64,000 nucleotides of DNA from the NCBI RefSeq assembly GCF_008065135.1, contig NZ_CP042914.1, positions 7,173,404-7,237,403 on the forward strand. Direction: 5' to 3'. Origin of the DNA: Roseimaritima ulvae (GTDB taxonomy: Bacteria > Planctomycetota > Planctomycetia > Pirellulales > Pirellulaceae). Position numbers and translations under genes: made by a program. The notes below the pieces were generated by a model. That model searched no databases and was not told the origin of the DNA. It was given only the letters and a program-made list of their open reading frames with translations. This document shows positions 1 through 9,147 of this stretch, piece after piece. Each line of letters starts with the position of its first letter. Positions within the stretch are counted from its first letter, which is position 1.

Positions 1-2379
1 GCGGACAAGCTGGATGCTTACTGGCGGGCGTTGAACTACCTGTCCGTTGGTCAGATCTACCTGCTCGATAACCCGCTGCTGACCGAACCGCTGCGCCGCG
101 AGCACATCAAACCGCGGTTGCTGGGACACTGGGGCACGTCGCCGGGTTTGAACATGTTATGTGTTCACATGAACCGCGTGATCAAACGCGACGATTTGAA
201 CATGATCTATATCATCGGCCCCGGACACGGCGGCCCCTCGCTGGTAGCCCACGCCTATCTGGAAGGCACCTACAGCGAAATCTATCCGGACATCAGCCAA
301 GACGCCGAAGGCATGCAGCGGCTGTTCAAACAGTTCAGTTTCCCCGGCGGCATTCCCAGCCATGTGGCGCCCGAGACGCCCGGCAGTATTCACGAAGGCG
401 GTGAACTCGGTTACGCGCTCAGCCATGCCTACGGTGCGGCATTTGACAATCCGGATTTGATTGTCTCCTGCGTGGTCGGTGATGGCGAAGCCGAAACCGG
501 CCCCCTGGCCACCGGATGGCACGGCAATAAATTCCTTAATCCGGCCCGCGATGGCGCCGTCCTGCCGATCCTGCATCTGAACGGTTACAAGATCGCTAAC
601 CCTTGTTTCTTGGCTCGCATTCCCAAAGCGGAACTATCCAAGCTGTTCGAAGGCATGGGCTACAAGCCGTACTTCGTCGAAGGCAGCGACCCCGCGGCGG
701 TTCACCAGCAATTGGCCGCCGTGATGGATACCGCGACCGCCGAAATCAAACAGATCTGGGCCGATGCCCGCTCCGGCGGTGATGTCACTCGACCGGCCTG
801 GCCGATGATTGTCTTCCGCACGCCCAAAGGCTGGACCTGCCCCGCCGAAATCGATGGCAAGAAATGCGAAGGCTATTGGCGAAGCCACCAGGTGCCGATG
901 AGCGATATGGACAACGAAGAACATATTCGCATCCTCGAACAATGGATGAACAGCTACCGCCCGCGGGAACTGTTTGACGAGGATGGCCGCCTGATCCCCG
1001 AACTTGCTGAATTGGCCCCCCAAGGCCATCGCCGCATGAGCGACAACCCGCACGCCAACGGTGGGCTGCTGATGCGCAACCTGAAACTGCCGGACTTCCG
1101 CGACTACGCCGTGGACGTGCCCAGCCCCGGCACCACGATTGCCGAATCCGCTCGAGTAATGGGCAGCTATCTGCGCGATGTCATGCAGCGGAACATGGAC
1201 AGCCGTAACTTTCGCTTGTTCAGCCCCGACGAGAACAACTCCAATCGCTGGCAGGACGTGCTGGAAGTCACCAACCGCTGCTACATGGCGGACATCTATC
1301 CCGAAGACGATCATCTATCGCCCGATGGTCGTGTCATGGAAGTGCTCAGCGAGCATCAATGTCAGGGCTGGTTGGAAGGCTACCTGCTGACCGGACGGCA
1401 CGGTTTCTTCTCCTGCTATGAAGCCTTCATTCACATCATCGATTCGATGTTCAACCAGCACGCCAAGTGGTTGAAAACGTGTAACCACATTCCCTGGCGG
1501 CGGCCCATCGCATCGCTGAACTATTTCCTCAGCTCCCACGTTTGGCGACAGGACCACAACGGCCTGAGTCATCAGGATCCGGGCTTCATCGATCACGTGG
1601 TCAACAAAAAGGCCGAGGTGATCCGCATCTACCTGCCGCCGGACGCCAACTGCCTGCTGTCGGTCACCGAGCACTGCCTGCGCAGCCGCAACTACGTCAA
1701 CGTGGTGGTTTCGGGCAAGCAACCCGAACCGCAGTGGCTGACCATGGACCAAGCCATCAAACACTGTTCGGCCGGACTGGGCATCTGGGAATGGGCCAGC
1801 AACGACATCGGTTCGGAACCCGACGTGGTGATGGCTTGCTGTGGCGATGTGCCAACGCTGGAAACGCTGGCCGCCGTCGACCTGCTGCGGACGCATTTGC
1901 CGGAATTAAAAGTTCGCGTGATCAATATCGTCAACCTGATGAAGTTGCAGCCTGACAGCGAGCACCCGCACGGGTTGTCCGATCACGACTTTGACGCCCT
2001 GTTCACCAAAGACAAGCCGATCATCTTTGCCTTCCACGGCTATCCCTGGTTGATCCATCGACTGACCTACCGGCGGACCAATCACCGAAACCTGCACGTC
2101 CGCGGTTACAAAGAAGAAGGCACGACCACGACGCCTTTTGACATGGTGGTGATGAACGAAATCGATCGTTTTCATTTATGCGAAGACGTCATCGATCGCC
2201 TGCCGCAACTGGGCGCCCGGGCCGCGTACTTCAAGCAAAAAATCCACGAAAAGCTGATCGATCACAAGCAGTACGTCGAGCGTTACGGCGACGACATGCC
2301 GGAGATCAGCGGCTGGACCTGGGGACATCGCCCCACCACCGGACCGCTGCGCACCTCCACCGAAGGAGACAACGTGTGA
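1..2379 (+). CDS. xfp: Phosphoketolase (X5P/F6P), 5' end outside window
   Basis: Thiamine-diphosphate enzyme that splits xylulose 5-phosphate or fructose 6-phosphate with phosphate into acetyl-phosphate plus glyceraldehyde 3-phosphate or erythrose 4-phosphate in the cytosol. The frame is open from base 1: the codons before the TTG at 31 read [10 protein letters not shown], which fits the family N-terminus, so the gene begins to the left and probably only some 20 residues are missing. Family blocks seen in order are [35 protein letters not shown], the TPP-binding [41 protein letters not shown] and the C-terminal [16 protein letters not shown]. Nothing is broken. Acetate kinase lies 5.4 kb downstream on the same strand, which supplies the usual next step (acetyl-phosphate to acetate with ATP). 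Identity is very secure; whether X5P or F6P is preferred cannot be read from the sequence. Confidence 0.97.
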   Translation, partial: ADKLDAYWRALNYLSVGQIYLLDNPLLTEPLRREHIKPRLLGHWGTSPGLNMLCVHMNRVIKRDDLNMIYIIGPGHGGPSLVAHAYLEGTYSEIYPDISQDAEGMQRLFKQFSFPGGIPSHVAPETPGSIHEGGELGYALSHAYGAAFDNPDLIVSCVVGDGEAETGPLATGWHGNKFLNPARDGAVLPILHLNGYKIANPCFLARIPKAELSKLFEGMGYKPYFVEGSDPAAVHQQLAAVMDTATAEIKQIWADARSGGDVTRPAWPMIVFRTPKGWTCPAEIDGKKCEGYWRSHQVPMSDMDNEEHIRILEQWMNSYRPRELFDEDGRLIPELAELAPQGHRRMSDNPHANGGLLMRNLKLPDFRDYAVDVPSPGTTIAESARVMGSYLRDVMQRNMDSRNFRLFSPDENNSNRWQDVLEVTNRCYMADIYPEDDHLSPDGRVMEVLSEHQCQGWLEGYLLTGRHGFFSCYEAFIHIIDSMFNQHAKWLKTCNHIPWRRPIASLNYFLSSHVWRQDHNGLSHQDPGFIDHVVNKKAEVIRIYLPPDANCLLSVTEHCLRSRNYVNVVVSGKQPEPQWLTMDQAIKHCSAGLGIWEWASNDIGSEPDVVMACCGDVPTLETLAAVDLLRTHLPELKVRVINIVNLMKLQPDSEHPHGLSDHDFDALFTKDKPIIFAFHGYPWLIHRLTYRRTNHRNLHVRGYKEEGTTTTPFDMVVMNEIDRFHLCEDVIDRLPQLGARAAYFKQKIHEKLIDHKQYVERYGDDMPEISGWTWGHRPTTGPLRTSTEGDNV

Positions 2380-2500
2380 CACCGTCTGCCCCTGCCGCCG
2401 CGGTATTGTTCGCGACCGTGTATCCCAACTGCGTGTCGCTCGCGGACCTGCCGCCCCATTCCTCTTTTCCCTATCACCACCACGCAACACGACGAAATCC

Positions 2501-3223
2501 ATGAGTACAACCAAGCAAGCAAACATCAGCCTGGCCGATGAGGACGCGGTCAAGGAAGTGCTTTCCGAAGCCGTGTTGGGCTTGTGGGAGGTGGTCAATA
2601 GCTTGACCCGACTGCGTCCATCCAAGAAAGATCGCTACCGCGTGACGATTTTTGGTTCGGCTCGCGTGCAGCCCGGCACCTTCGGCTACGAAGAAACCAA
2701 ACGCTGCGCCGCGGCCTTGGCGGAAATGGGCTGTGACATCATCACCGGAGGCGGTCCCGGGTTGATGCAGGCTGCCAACGAGGGCGCGTCGAGTGCACCG
2801 GAGCGAGCCAAGTCGATCGGGATCCGGGTCGACCTGCCCTTCGAACAGGAAATCAATACGTTCGTCAACCAAACCTTCGAACACCGCACGTTCTTCACAC
2901 GCCTGCATCAATTTGTACTGACCTCCGATGCCTTCGTGGTGGCTCCCGGCGGGATCGGCACCGTCTTGGAAACGCTGATGGTGTGGCAGCTGCTACAAGT
3001 GCACCACCTCAACGACACCCCGCTGATCCTGGTCGGCGACATGTGGCCGGGATTAGTTGAATGGGCCAGGACCTCGATGCTGTCCGCCGATTCGCCCCTG
3101 GCTAGCCCCGAGGACATGAACATCCCGCAATGTGTGGACAACGCCGAACAAGCTCTGGCCGTTATTGAGAAACACCGCGCGGCGTGGCTGCAAAACCAGG
3201 ACGACAAACCGAACCCGTCATAA
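2501..3223 (+). CDS. LOG-family (TIGR00730-like) nucleotide-binding protein
   Basis: A 240-residue Rossmann-fold protein of the lysine-decarboxylase-like/LOG family. Members that have been tested are often nucleoside 5'-monophosphate phosphoribohydrolases that release a free base. Seen: a helical N-terminal extension (about residues 1-45), then TIFGSARVQPG, the glycine-rich ITGGGPGLMQAANEG, and the family signature PGGIGTVLETLMVWQ near residue 150. The ATG at 2501 is 121 bases after the phosphoketolase stop and is the first good in-frame start. It lies between phosphoketolase and a receptor kinase on the same strand, so co-expression is plausible. Its substrate and its role in this carbon/energy cluster are not evident; the family assignment is firm, the enzymatic activity is inference. 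Confidence 0.85.
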   Translation: MSTTKQANISLADEDAVKEVLSEAVLGLWEVVNSLTRLRPSKKDRYRVTIFGSARVQPGTFGYEETKRCAAALAEMGCDIITGGGPGLMQAANEGASSAPERAKSIGIRVDLPFEQEINTFVNQTFEHRTFFTRLHQFVLTSDAFVVAPGGIGTVLETLMVWQLLQVHHLNDTPLILVGDMWPGLVEWARTSMLSADSPLASPEDMNIPQCVDNAEQALAVIEKHRAAWLQNQDDKPNPS

Positions 3224-3327
3224 GCGGCTCGAATACGATGGCCACTAGAGGCCTTCCATCAACATAACTCTCCGGCCTGGGCAAGGCAGCCGCCTCGCCG
3301 GAGCAGCTGAGACGAACTGAGACCGTT

Positions 3328-5655
3328 ATGTCATCAGACGAAAAAAATTCAATCGACCAACCTGATGACCGGGAAGTCGCTGCGGACGAACAGCTGGGAG
3401 AAACCCACAGTCTGGCCGCCGCTTCGGGCGATACCGCGCCGATTGCGCCTAGCAACCGCCCGGTGCAGGACTGGGTCGGCAAGACGCTGGGCAAATACCA
3501 GATCACCGGCGTGCTGGGACAAGGCGGCATGGGGACGGTCCTGCGGGCACACGATCCCACCTTAGAACGCGACGTGGCGATCAAAATTCTGGCCGAACAT
3601 TTGGCCGCCAATCCCACGGCTCTTGCTCGCTTTCAATCGGAAGCCAAGGCGGCGGGAAAACTGAGTCATGCCCACGTGGCAGCGATCCATGAAATCGGGC
3701 AGGACGGCGCGTGCCACTACCTGGTCATGGAATTGCTGACCGGTGGCAGTGTGGCGGCCGAAATCCAGTCCCACGGCGCGTCCACTCCGCTGCAAGCCAC
3801 TCGCACCATGATCGACGCCTGCCAGGGTATCGCCGCCGCACACGCCGCAGGTCTGATCCACCGCGACATCAAACCAGCCAACCTGGTTCGTGCCGCAGAC
3901 GGCGCGGTCAAATTGACCGATTTCGGCTTGGCCAAACTATCGGCGGCCAACTCGGGTCTGCAACTGACCCAAACCGGCACGGTGATCGGAACGCCGTACT
4001 TCATGAGTCCCGAACAATGCCAGAGCCATGACGTCGATGCGCGCACCGACATCTATGCCCTGGGTGCGACCTACTACTGTCTGTTGACCGGCCGCCAGCC
4101 GTACGACGAATCCGACAGTGTGGTGCAGGTGATGTACGCCCACTGCAACAAGGACATTCCCGATCCGCGCGAGGTCGACGCGTCGATCCCGGCCGCCTGT
4201 GCAGCGATCGTTCAACGCGCCATGGCCAAAGCTCCGGACGATCGCTATCCGTCCGCCGAGGTTATGTTGCGGGACTTGCAAACCGTCACCGCGACGCTGT
4301 CAGGTGCCACGCCCATCGATCTGCCCAGCCTTTCGGGAACGACTCGCCCGGCGATTGCGCCGACCGCACCGCAGGCTTGGCCTCGCTGGCTGGTCGGTGG
4401 CCTAGCCGGCCTGTTGTTGCTGTTGGTGATCGGTTTTTCGCTGCGAAGTTTCTTCTCCTCCTCGCCGCCGCTGACTCCGCAGGGCGAACCCATCAAGGTT
4501 GGTGTGCTGCAAGCGCTCAGCGGCACGATGTCGACCAGCGGGAACAGCGTGGTGGATGCCACGCTGCTGGCAATCGAAGAAATCAATCAAGCCGGCGGCC
4601 TGTTGGGTCGGCCCGTCCAAGCGGTTGTGGCCGACGGTCGCTCGAATACCGAAACTTTTGCGCAAGAAGCTCAGCGGCTGATCGTGGACGAACAGGTCAG
4701 CACGGTGTTTGGTTGCTGGACGTCCGCCTCTCGCAAAACCGTCCGACCGATTTTTGAACGCCACGATCACTTGCTGGTCTATCCCGTTCAATACGAAGGC
4801 ATGGAACTTTCACCCAACATTGTTTACATGGGAGCCGCCCCCAACCAGCAGATCATACCAGCCCTCTCCTGGGCCACCGAACAACTGCACAAGAGGCGGT
4901 TCTTCCTGGTCGGTTCCGATTATGTGTTTCCACGCACCTCCGGTCAGGTCATCAAAGACCAACTGCAGAACACTGAGGCGGAAATTGTCGGCGAACAGTA
5001 CGTGCCGCTGGGCAGCGCGCACTTCGAGTCGGTCGTAGAAGCGATTTTGGAAGCCAAACCGGACATGATCCTGAACACATTAAACGGGGACTCCAATGTG
5101 GCCTTCTTCCGCGAGCTGCGAAAAGCCGGCGTGCAGCGAGATGCCATCCCCTGCTTGTCCTTCAGTATCGGCGAACAGGAACTGCGCAGCTTGAATATCG
5201 CCGATATCGAAGGCGACTACGCGGCTTCGACGTATTTCCAATCGCTCGATACCGAAGCCAACCGAGCCTTCGTCGCCCGTTTTAAAGCCAAACACCCCCA
5301 TCGCGTGATTTCGGATCCCATGCAGGACGCCTACGTGGGAGTTCACCTGTGGGCGCAGGCGGTGCGAGAAACGCAGAGCACCGATCCCAAACAGATCCGC
5401 CGGGCAATGCGGGGCCAACGCATCACCGCACCCGAAGGCGATATCCGCATCGATCCCGAAACCCAGCATTGTTTTAAAACCCCGCGTGTGGGCCAAATTC
5501 GCGGCGATGGACAATTCCAGATCGTCTGGAGTGCCGACCAACCGCTGGCTCCCGAACCGTATCCCGCCAGCCGCACGGCCGCAGACTGGAAAGCCTTCCT
5601 ACACGATCTGTACGTCGGCTGGGGGAACCAGTGGATGTCCCGTGCAACCGATTGA
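3328..5655 (+). CDS. Transmembrane Ser/Thr kinase fused to a UrtA-like urea/amide-binding domain
   Basis: A 775-residue fusion. Residues about 55-320 are a Hanks-type Ser/Thr kinase with glycine loop GQGGMG (65-70), VAIK lysine 86, HRDIKPAN with catalytic Asp180, DFG Asp198-Gly200 and GTPYFMSPEQ. A Pro/Ala linker leads to one membrane segment (about 354-371). Residues about 388-765 are a complete periplasmic-binding fold of the UrtA/AmiC group, with SGTMSTSGNSVVDATLLAIE, FGCWTSASRK (461-470), YPVQYEG (485-491) and NTLNGDSN (583-590), close to urea ABC transporter binding proteins. Topology should put the kinase in the cytoplasm and the binding domain outside the inner membrane, so it reads as a one-protein receptor for urea or a short amide. 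No urtBCDE genes are in the window. It begins 104 bases after the LOG gene and ends 12 bases before glgX, which suggests shared transcription with glycogen breakdown. Domain calls are firm; ligand and targets are inferred. Confidence 0.93.
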   Translation: MSSDEKNSIDQPDDREVAADEQLGETHSLAAASGDTAPIAPSNRPVQDWVGKTLGKYQITGVLGQGGMGTVLRAHDPTLERDVAIKILAEHLAANPTALARFQSEAKAAGKLSHAHVAAIHEIGQDGACHYLVMELLTGGSVAAEIQSHGASTPLQATRTMIDACQGIAAAHAAGLIHRDIKPANLVRAADGAVKLTDFGLAKLSAANSGLQLTQTGTVIGTPYFMSPEQCQSHDVDARTDIYALGATYYCLLTGRQPYDESDSVVQVMYAHCNKDIPDPREVDASIPAACAAIVQRAMAKAPDDRYPSAEVMLRDLQTVTATLSGATPIDLPSLSGTTRPAIAPTAPQAWPRWLVGGLAGLLLLLVIGFSLRSFFSSSPPLTPQGEPIKVGVLQALSGTMSTSGNSVVDATLLAIEEINQAGGLLGRPVQAVVADGRSNTETFAQEAQRLIVDEQVSTVFGCWTSASRKTVRPIFERHDHLLVYPVQYEGMELSPNIVYMGAAPNQQIIPALSWATEQLHKRRFFLVGSDYVFPRTSGQVIKDQLQNTEAEIVGEQYVPLGSAHFESVVEAILEAKPDMILNTLNGDSNVAFFRELRKAGVQRDAIPCLSFSIGEQELRSLNIADIEGDYAASTYFQSLDTEANRAFVARFKAKHPHRVISDPMQDAYVGVHLWAQAVRETQSTDPKQIRRAMRGQRITAPEGDIRIDPETQHCFKTPRVGQIRGDGQFQIVWSADQPLAPEPYPASRTAADWKAFLHDLYVGWGNQWMSRATD

Positions 5656-5667
5656 ATCGGACATGAT

Positions 5668-7752
5668 ATGACACAAGCCAACCTGATCGGTCAAAGTTCG
5701 CCCCTGGGCGCCACCGTCGTGGAGGGCGGCGTCAACTTCAGTCTCTTCTCGCGGACGGCCACGTCCGTCGAATTGCTGTTGTTCGATCACACCGACGCCG
5801 CAGCCCCCGCACGTGTGATTCCGATCAAGCCCAAATCGAATCGGACCTATCACTACTGGCATACCTTTGTTCCCGAAATCCATGCCGGGCAACTGTATGG
5901 TTATCGCGTGCACGGCCCCTGCGATCCCGGCCGGGGAATCCGCATGGATGCGAACAAAGTTCTGCTGGATCCCTACGGCCGTGGCGTGGTCGTGCCCACG
6001 GGATACGATCGTGAGGCGGCGTCAGAACCCGGCGACAACGCGGCCACCGCGCTGAAGAGCGTCGTCGTCGATCCGGCAGCATACGATTGGGAAGGTGATC
6101 AACCGCTACAGCGAGCGGCATCGCAAACGATTATTTACGAGATGCACGTGCGTGGGTTCACGCGTCACCCCAGTTCCGGCATCGAAGAATCCAAACGCGG
6201 AACCTACGCCGGTCTGATTGAGAAAATTCCGTACCTAAAACAACTCGGGATCACCGCTGTCGAACTGCTGCCGGTCTTCCAGTTTGACGCAGGCGATGCA
6301 CCTCGGGGAAAAATCAACTACTGGGGCTACGCGCCGATTTCGTTCTTCGCGCCCCATGCCGCCTACAGTTCTGGACAGCAACCGTTGGCCGCGGTCGATG
6401 AATTTCGCGACATGGTCAAAGCCCTGCACCGGGCGGGCATCGAAGTCATTCTAGACGTGGTCTTCAATCACACCGCCGAAGGCGACCAACGGGGTCCGAA
6501 GCTGTGTTTTCGCGGCGTCGACAACCCCACCTACTACATGCTGGAAAACGGCGGCGAGCGTTACGCGAATTACTCCGGTTGCGGCAACACGGTCAACGCC
6601 AATCACCCCATCGTGCGCCGAATGATCGTCGACAGCCTCCGCTATTGGGTGCAAGAGATGCACGTCGACGGCTTTCGCTTTGACCTGGCATCCATCCTGT
6701 CACGCGATCCGGCGGGACATCCGCTGCCCAATCCTCCGGTGCTTTGGGACATCGAATCCGATCCGGCGCTGGCCGGCACTAAACTGTTGGCCGAAGCTTG
6801 GGACGCGGCCGGGCTGTATCAGGTGGGCAGCTTTGTCGGTGACGCCTGGCGAGAATGGAATGGCCGCTTCCGAGACGACGTCCGCGACTTCTTTCGCGGC
6901 CAACCAGGTTCCGTCAGACGGGTCGCGGACCGGATTGTCGGCAGCCCCGAAATCTATGGGCACAAAGAACGCGAAGCGGAACAGAGCGTCAACTTTGTGA
7001 CCTGCCACGACGGTTTTACCCTGAACGATCTGGTTTCCTACAACGGCAAACACAACGAGGACAACGGCGAACAAAATCGCGACGGCGGCGACGACAATCG
7101 CAGCTGGAATTGCGGCGTCGAAGGCCCCAGCGACGCCCCTCAGGTGACCGCCCTCCGCGACCGCCAGGTGAAAAACTTTCTCACCACCACGCTGTTATCC
7201 CTGGGCGTTCCGATGATCCTAATGGGCGACGAAGTTCGCCACACCCAGCGCGGTAACAACAACGCCTACTGCCAGGACAATGAACTCAGTTGGTTCGATT
7301 GGTCCAATCTGGATCGGCACGCGGACCTGCGACGCTTTGTGTCCCTGCTGTGCGCACGCCGCATGCTTCGCAATGTCGATCCTGATCGCCAGCGGATCAG
7401 CGTGATCCGTTTGCTGCGTGAAGCGAACAAGGCATGGCACGGCGTGCGGTTGCATCAGCCCGATTGGGGCGACGCCTCTCACTGCATCGCCTTTGGTGGC
7501 GAATTACGCCGCGCGGGTCTGCGTTTTCATCTAATCCTAAACGCTTACTGGGAACCGCTGGAATTTGAACTACCGGAATTGGATCACGGTCGCTGGCGGC
7601 GGTGGATCGACACCGGATGCGAGTCTCCCGATGACATCGTTCCCTGGGAACAGGCACCACAAATCAGCGGTAACTCATATCGTGCCATCGATCGTTCGGT
7701 TGTGATGCTGTACGCCAACACGAACCAGCCGGAAGGAGTTGGTAACGAATGA
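5668..7752 (+). CDS. glgX: Glycogen debranching enzyme GlgX (isoamylase type)
   Basis: Hydrolyses alpha-1,6 branch points of phosphorylase-limited glycogen. At 694 residues it has the normal GlgX length. An N-terminal CBM48-like domain (about 1-120, starting GQSSPLGATVVEGGVNFSLF) is followed by a GH13 barrel. Catalytic blocks are seen: DVVFNHTAEG, nucleophile region DGFRFDLASIL, acid/base region KLLAEAWDAAG and NFVTCHDGFTLNDLVSYN, then GDEVRHTQRGNNNAYCQDNE typical of this group. ATG at 5668 is 12 bases after the kinase stop. The last codons overlap the ackA start by 4 bases, so the two are translationally coupled. With glgP at 9148 it completes glycogen mobilisation. No defects are visible. 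Confidence 0.96.
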   Translation: MTQANLIGQSSPLGATVVEGGVNFSLFSRTATSVELLLFDHTDAAAPARVIPIKPKSNRTYHYWHTFVPEIHAGQLYGYRVHGPCDPGRGIRMDANKVLLDPYGRGVVVPTGYDREAASEPGDNAATALKSVVVDPAAYDWEGDQPLQRAASQTIIYEMHVRGFTRHPSSGIEESKRGTYAGLIEKIPYLKQLGITAVELLPVFQFDAGDAPRGKINYWGYAPISFFAPHAAYSSGQQPLAAVDEFRDMVKALHRAGIEVILDVVFNHTAEGDQRGPKLCFRGVDNPTYYMLENGGERYANYSGCGNTVNANHPIVRRMIVDSLRYWVQEMHVDGFRFDLASILSRDPAGHPLPNPPVLWDIESDPALAGTKLLAEAWDAAGLYQVGSFVGDAWREWNGRFRDDVRDFFRGQPGSVRRVADRIVGSPEIYGHKEREAEQSVNFVTCHDGFTLNDLVSYNGKHNEDNGEQNRDGGDDNRSWNCGVEGPSDAPQVTALRDRQVKNFLTTTLLSLGVPMILMGDEVRHTQRGNNNAYCQDNELSWFDWSNLDRHADLRRFVSLLCARRMLRNVDPDRQRISVIRLLREANKAWHGVRLHQPDWGDASHCIAFGGELRRAGLRFHLILNAYWEPLEFELPELDHGRWRRWIDTGCESPDDIVPWEQAPQISGNSYRAIDRSVVMLYANTNQPEGVGNE

Positions 7753-8987
7753 ACCTGCTGATACTGAATGCGGGCTCAAGCAGTCTGAAATGCACTCTGA
7801 TGGATGCGGAACAGGACGCCGTGCTCGCCCGCGGCATGGCGGACTGGGCGGGAGCCGAAACCCAATATCGCTATCAAGGCCCTGAGCATAACGAGAACAC
7901 CGAACACACCGGTCGCGGCAACCACGCCGACCCCGTGCAAGTCGATTGGAAGGGGCACGCCGCCGCGGTCCGTCGGTTTATCTCCGACCTGCAACACGTC
8001 GAACCGCTGGCCTTGCCGGATCCATCGTCGCTGGTCGCCGTTGGACATCGGATCGTTCATGGCGGCGAATTTACTTCTTCGGTTCGCATCACGGCCGAAG
8101 TGCGCTCACGGATCGCGGCCCTGGCCGAATTGGCGCCGCTGCATAATCGGCCCAGCCTGGAAACGCTGGCGGCGGCCGAAGCGGAACTGCCGCGGGTGCC
8201 GCACATCGCCGTCTTCGACACCACCTTCCATGCCAGCTTGTCGCCCGAGGCCTTCACGTATCCGATTCCCCATCAGTGGACCCAGCGATGGGGAATCCGG
8301 CGTTACGGCTTTCACGGGCTCAGCCACGCCTATTGCGCCCGCCGCGCCGCGGAGATGTTGAATCGCCCGGCGAGCGATTTGCGACTGGTGATCTGCCATC
8401 TGGGACACGGTTGTTCGGCCGCCGCCGTGCGGGGAGGCCGCAGCGTCGACACCACCATGGGCTTCACGCCCCTGGAAGGATTGATGATGGCCACCCGCAG
8501 CGGTTCGATCGATCCGGAAATCGTGGCCTACATGCAGCATCATCAGGGACTGAGCGCCGAACAAGTCGAACATGCTCTCCAACGGGAATCCGGTTTGTGG
8601 GGCGTCTCGGGCGTTTCGGCGGACATGCGCGAAGTGTTGGCGGCGGCCCAAAGCGGTCACCAACAATCTCGGCTGGCGGTGGCAATCTACACACGGCGAA
8701 TCCGACAAGCCGTGGGAGCTTTCGCCGTCACGATGGGCGGCATCGATGCGTTGGTGTTCACCGCCGGAGTGGGGGAACACGCCGCCGAGGTCCGGGCTTC
8801 GGTTTGCGATGGGCTGGAGTGTCTGGGTTTGGAACTGGACGCCCAAGCCAACGCAACATGCCAACCGGACGCCGACATCGCCCTGCCCCACTCACCGGGC
8901 CGCATCCTGATCATCTCCACCCGAGAAGACCTCACGATCCTGCGTGAAGTCCGCGACGTGCTTTCCACTAACCCACTAACCAACTAA
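7749..8987 (+). CDS. ackA: Acetate kinase
   Basis: Interconverts acetyl-phosphate + ADP and acetate + ATP. The protein is 412 residues, the usual length. ASKHA-family acetate kinase blocks are present: NAGSSSLKC at the N-terminus, VGHRIVHGG, FDTTFHASL, RYGFHGLSHAYCARRAAE, HLGHGCSAAAVRGGRSVDTT, MGFTPLEGLMMATRSGSIDP and FTAGVGEHAAEVRA. The start overlaps the glgX stop (ATGA). Because a phosphoketolase gene sits in the same block and no phosphotransacetylase is visible here, the simplest role is ATP formation from phosphoketolase-derived acetyl-phosphate. An insertion around residues 50-75 (an His/Asn-rich stretch after WKG-like sequence) makes the N-terminal domain slightly longer than in enteric enzymes. 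Confidence 0.97.
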   Translation: MNLLILNAGSSSLKCTLMDAEQDAVLARGMADWAGAETQYRYQGPEHNENTEHTGRGNHADPVQVDWKGHAAAVRRFISDLQHVEPLALPDPSSLVAVGHRIVHGGEFTSSVRITAEVRSRIAALAELAPLHNRPSLETLAAAEAELPRVPHIAVFDTTFHASLSPEAFTYPIPHQWTQRWGIRRYGFHGLSHAYCARRAAEMLNRPASDLRLVICHLGHGCSAAAVRGGRSVDTTMGFTPLEGLMMATRSGSIDPEIVAYMQHHQGLSAEQVEHALQRESGLWGVSGVSADMREVLAAAQSGHQQSRLAVAIYTRRIRQAVGAFAVTMGGIDALVFTAGVGEHAAEVRASVCDGLECLGLELDAQANATCQPDADIALPHSPGRILIISTREDLTILREVRDVLSTNPLTN

Positions 8988-9111
8988 GGACTTATCCGCA
9001 AATAAGGTACCCGATTAGCCGTAACGCGCTAGCGTCCGGTTCCCACAACAACCGTGTGCTAGCGCACTTCGGCTGATACGCGATGAAGTAGTTTATTTGT
9101 GGCCAAGTCCT
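8987..9111. repeat. Nested inverted-repeat element between ackA and glgP
   Basis: A 125-base intergenic element with two nested pairs of inverted arms. The outer arms, 8987-9005 (AGGACTTATCCGCAAATAA) and 9093-9111, match in inverted orientation with about four differences. The inner arms, 9017-9033 (AGCCGTAACGCGCTAGC) and 9058-9074, also match in inverted orientation with three differences. The transcript could fold into one long hairpin. It begins at the last base of the ackA stop codon and ends 36 bases before the glgP start, so it may act as an attenuator or RNA-stability element, or may simply be a miniature mobile repeat. There is no T-run for a standard terminator. Confidence 0.75.
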
Positions 9112-9147
9112 ACAGCGCTCCCTCGTCCCCAAAACCAAGGCAATGTC

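Noticed and set aside
634-1314. Long minus-strand frame inside phosphoketolase
   Set aside because: Shadow of a high-GC coding sequence; no motif, no signal, no start context.
3328-5655. Separate urtA gene with its own start after the kinase
   Set aside because: The frame is continuous through a linker and membrane helix; there is no signal peptide or start codon at the UrtA boundary.
8987-9111. Standard rho-independent terminator after ackA
   Set aside because: The hairpin arms are long and imperfect and no T-run follows; kept as a repeat instead.
9097-9147. Longer glgP start at a TTG
   Set aside because: The extra 17 codons translate part of the nested inverted repeat; the ATG at 9148 starts with family-like sequence.
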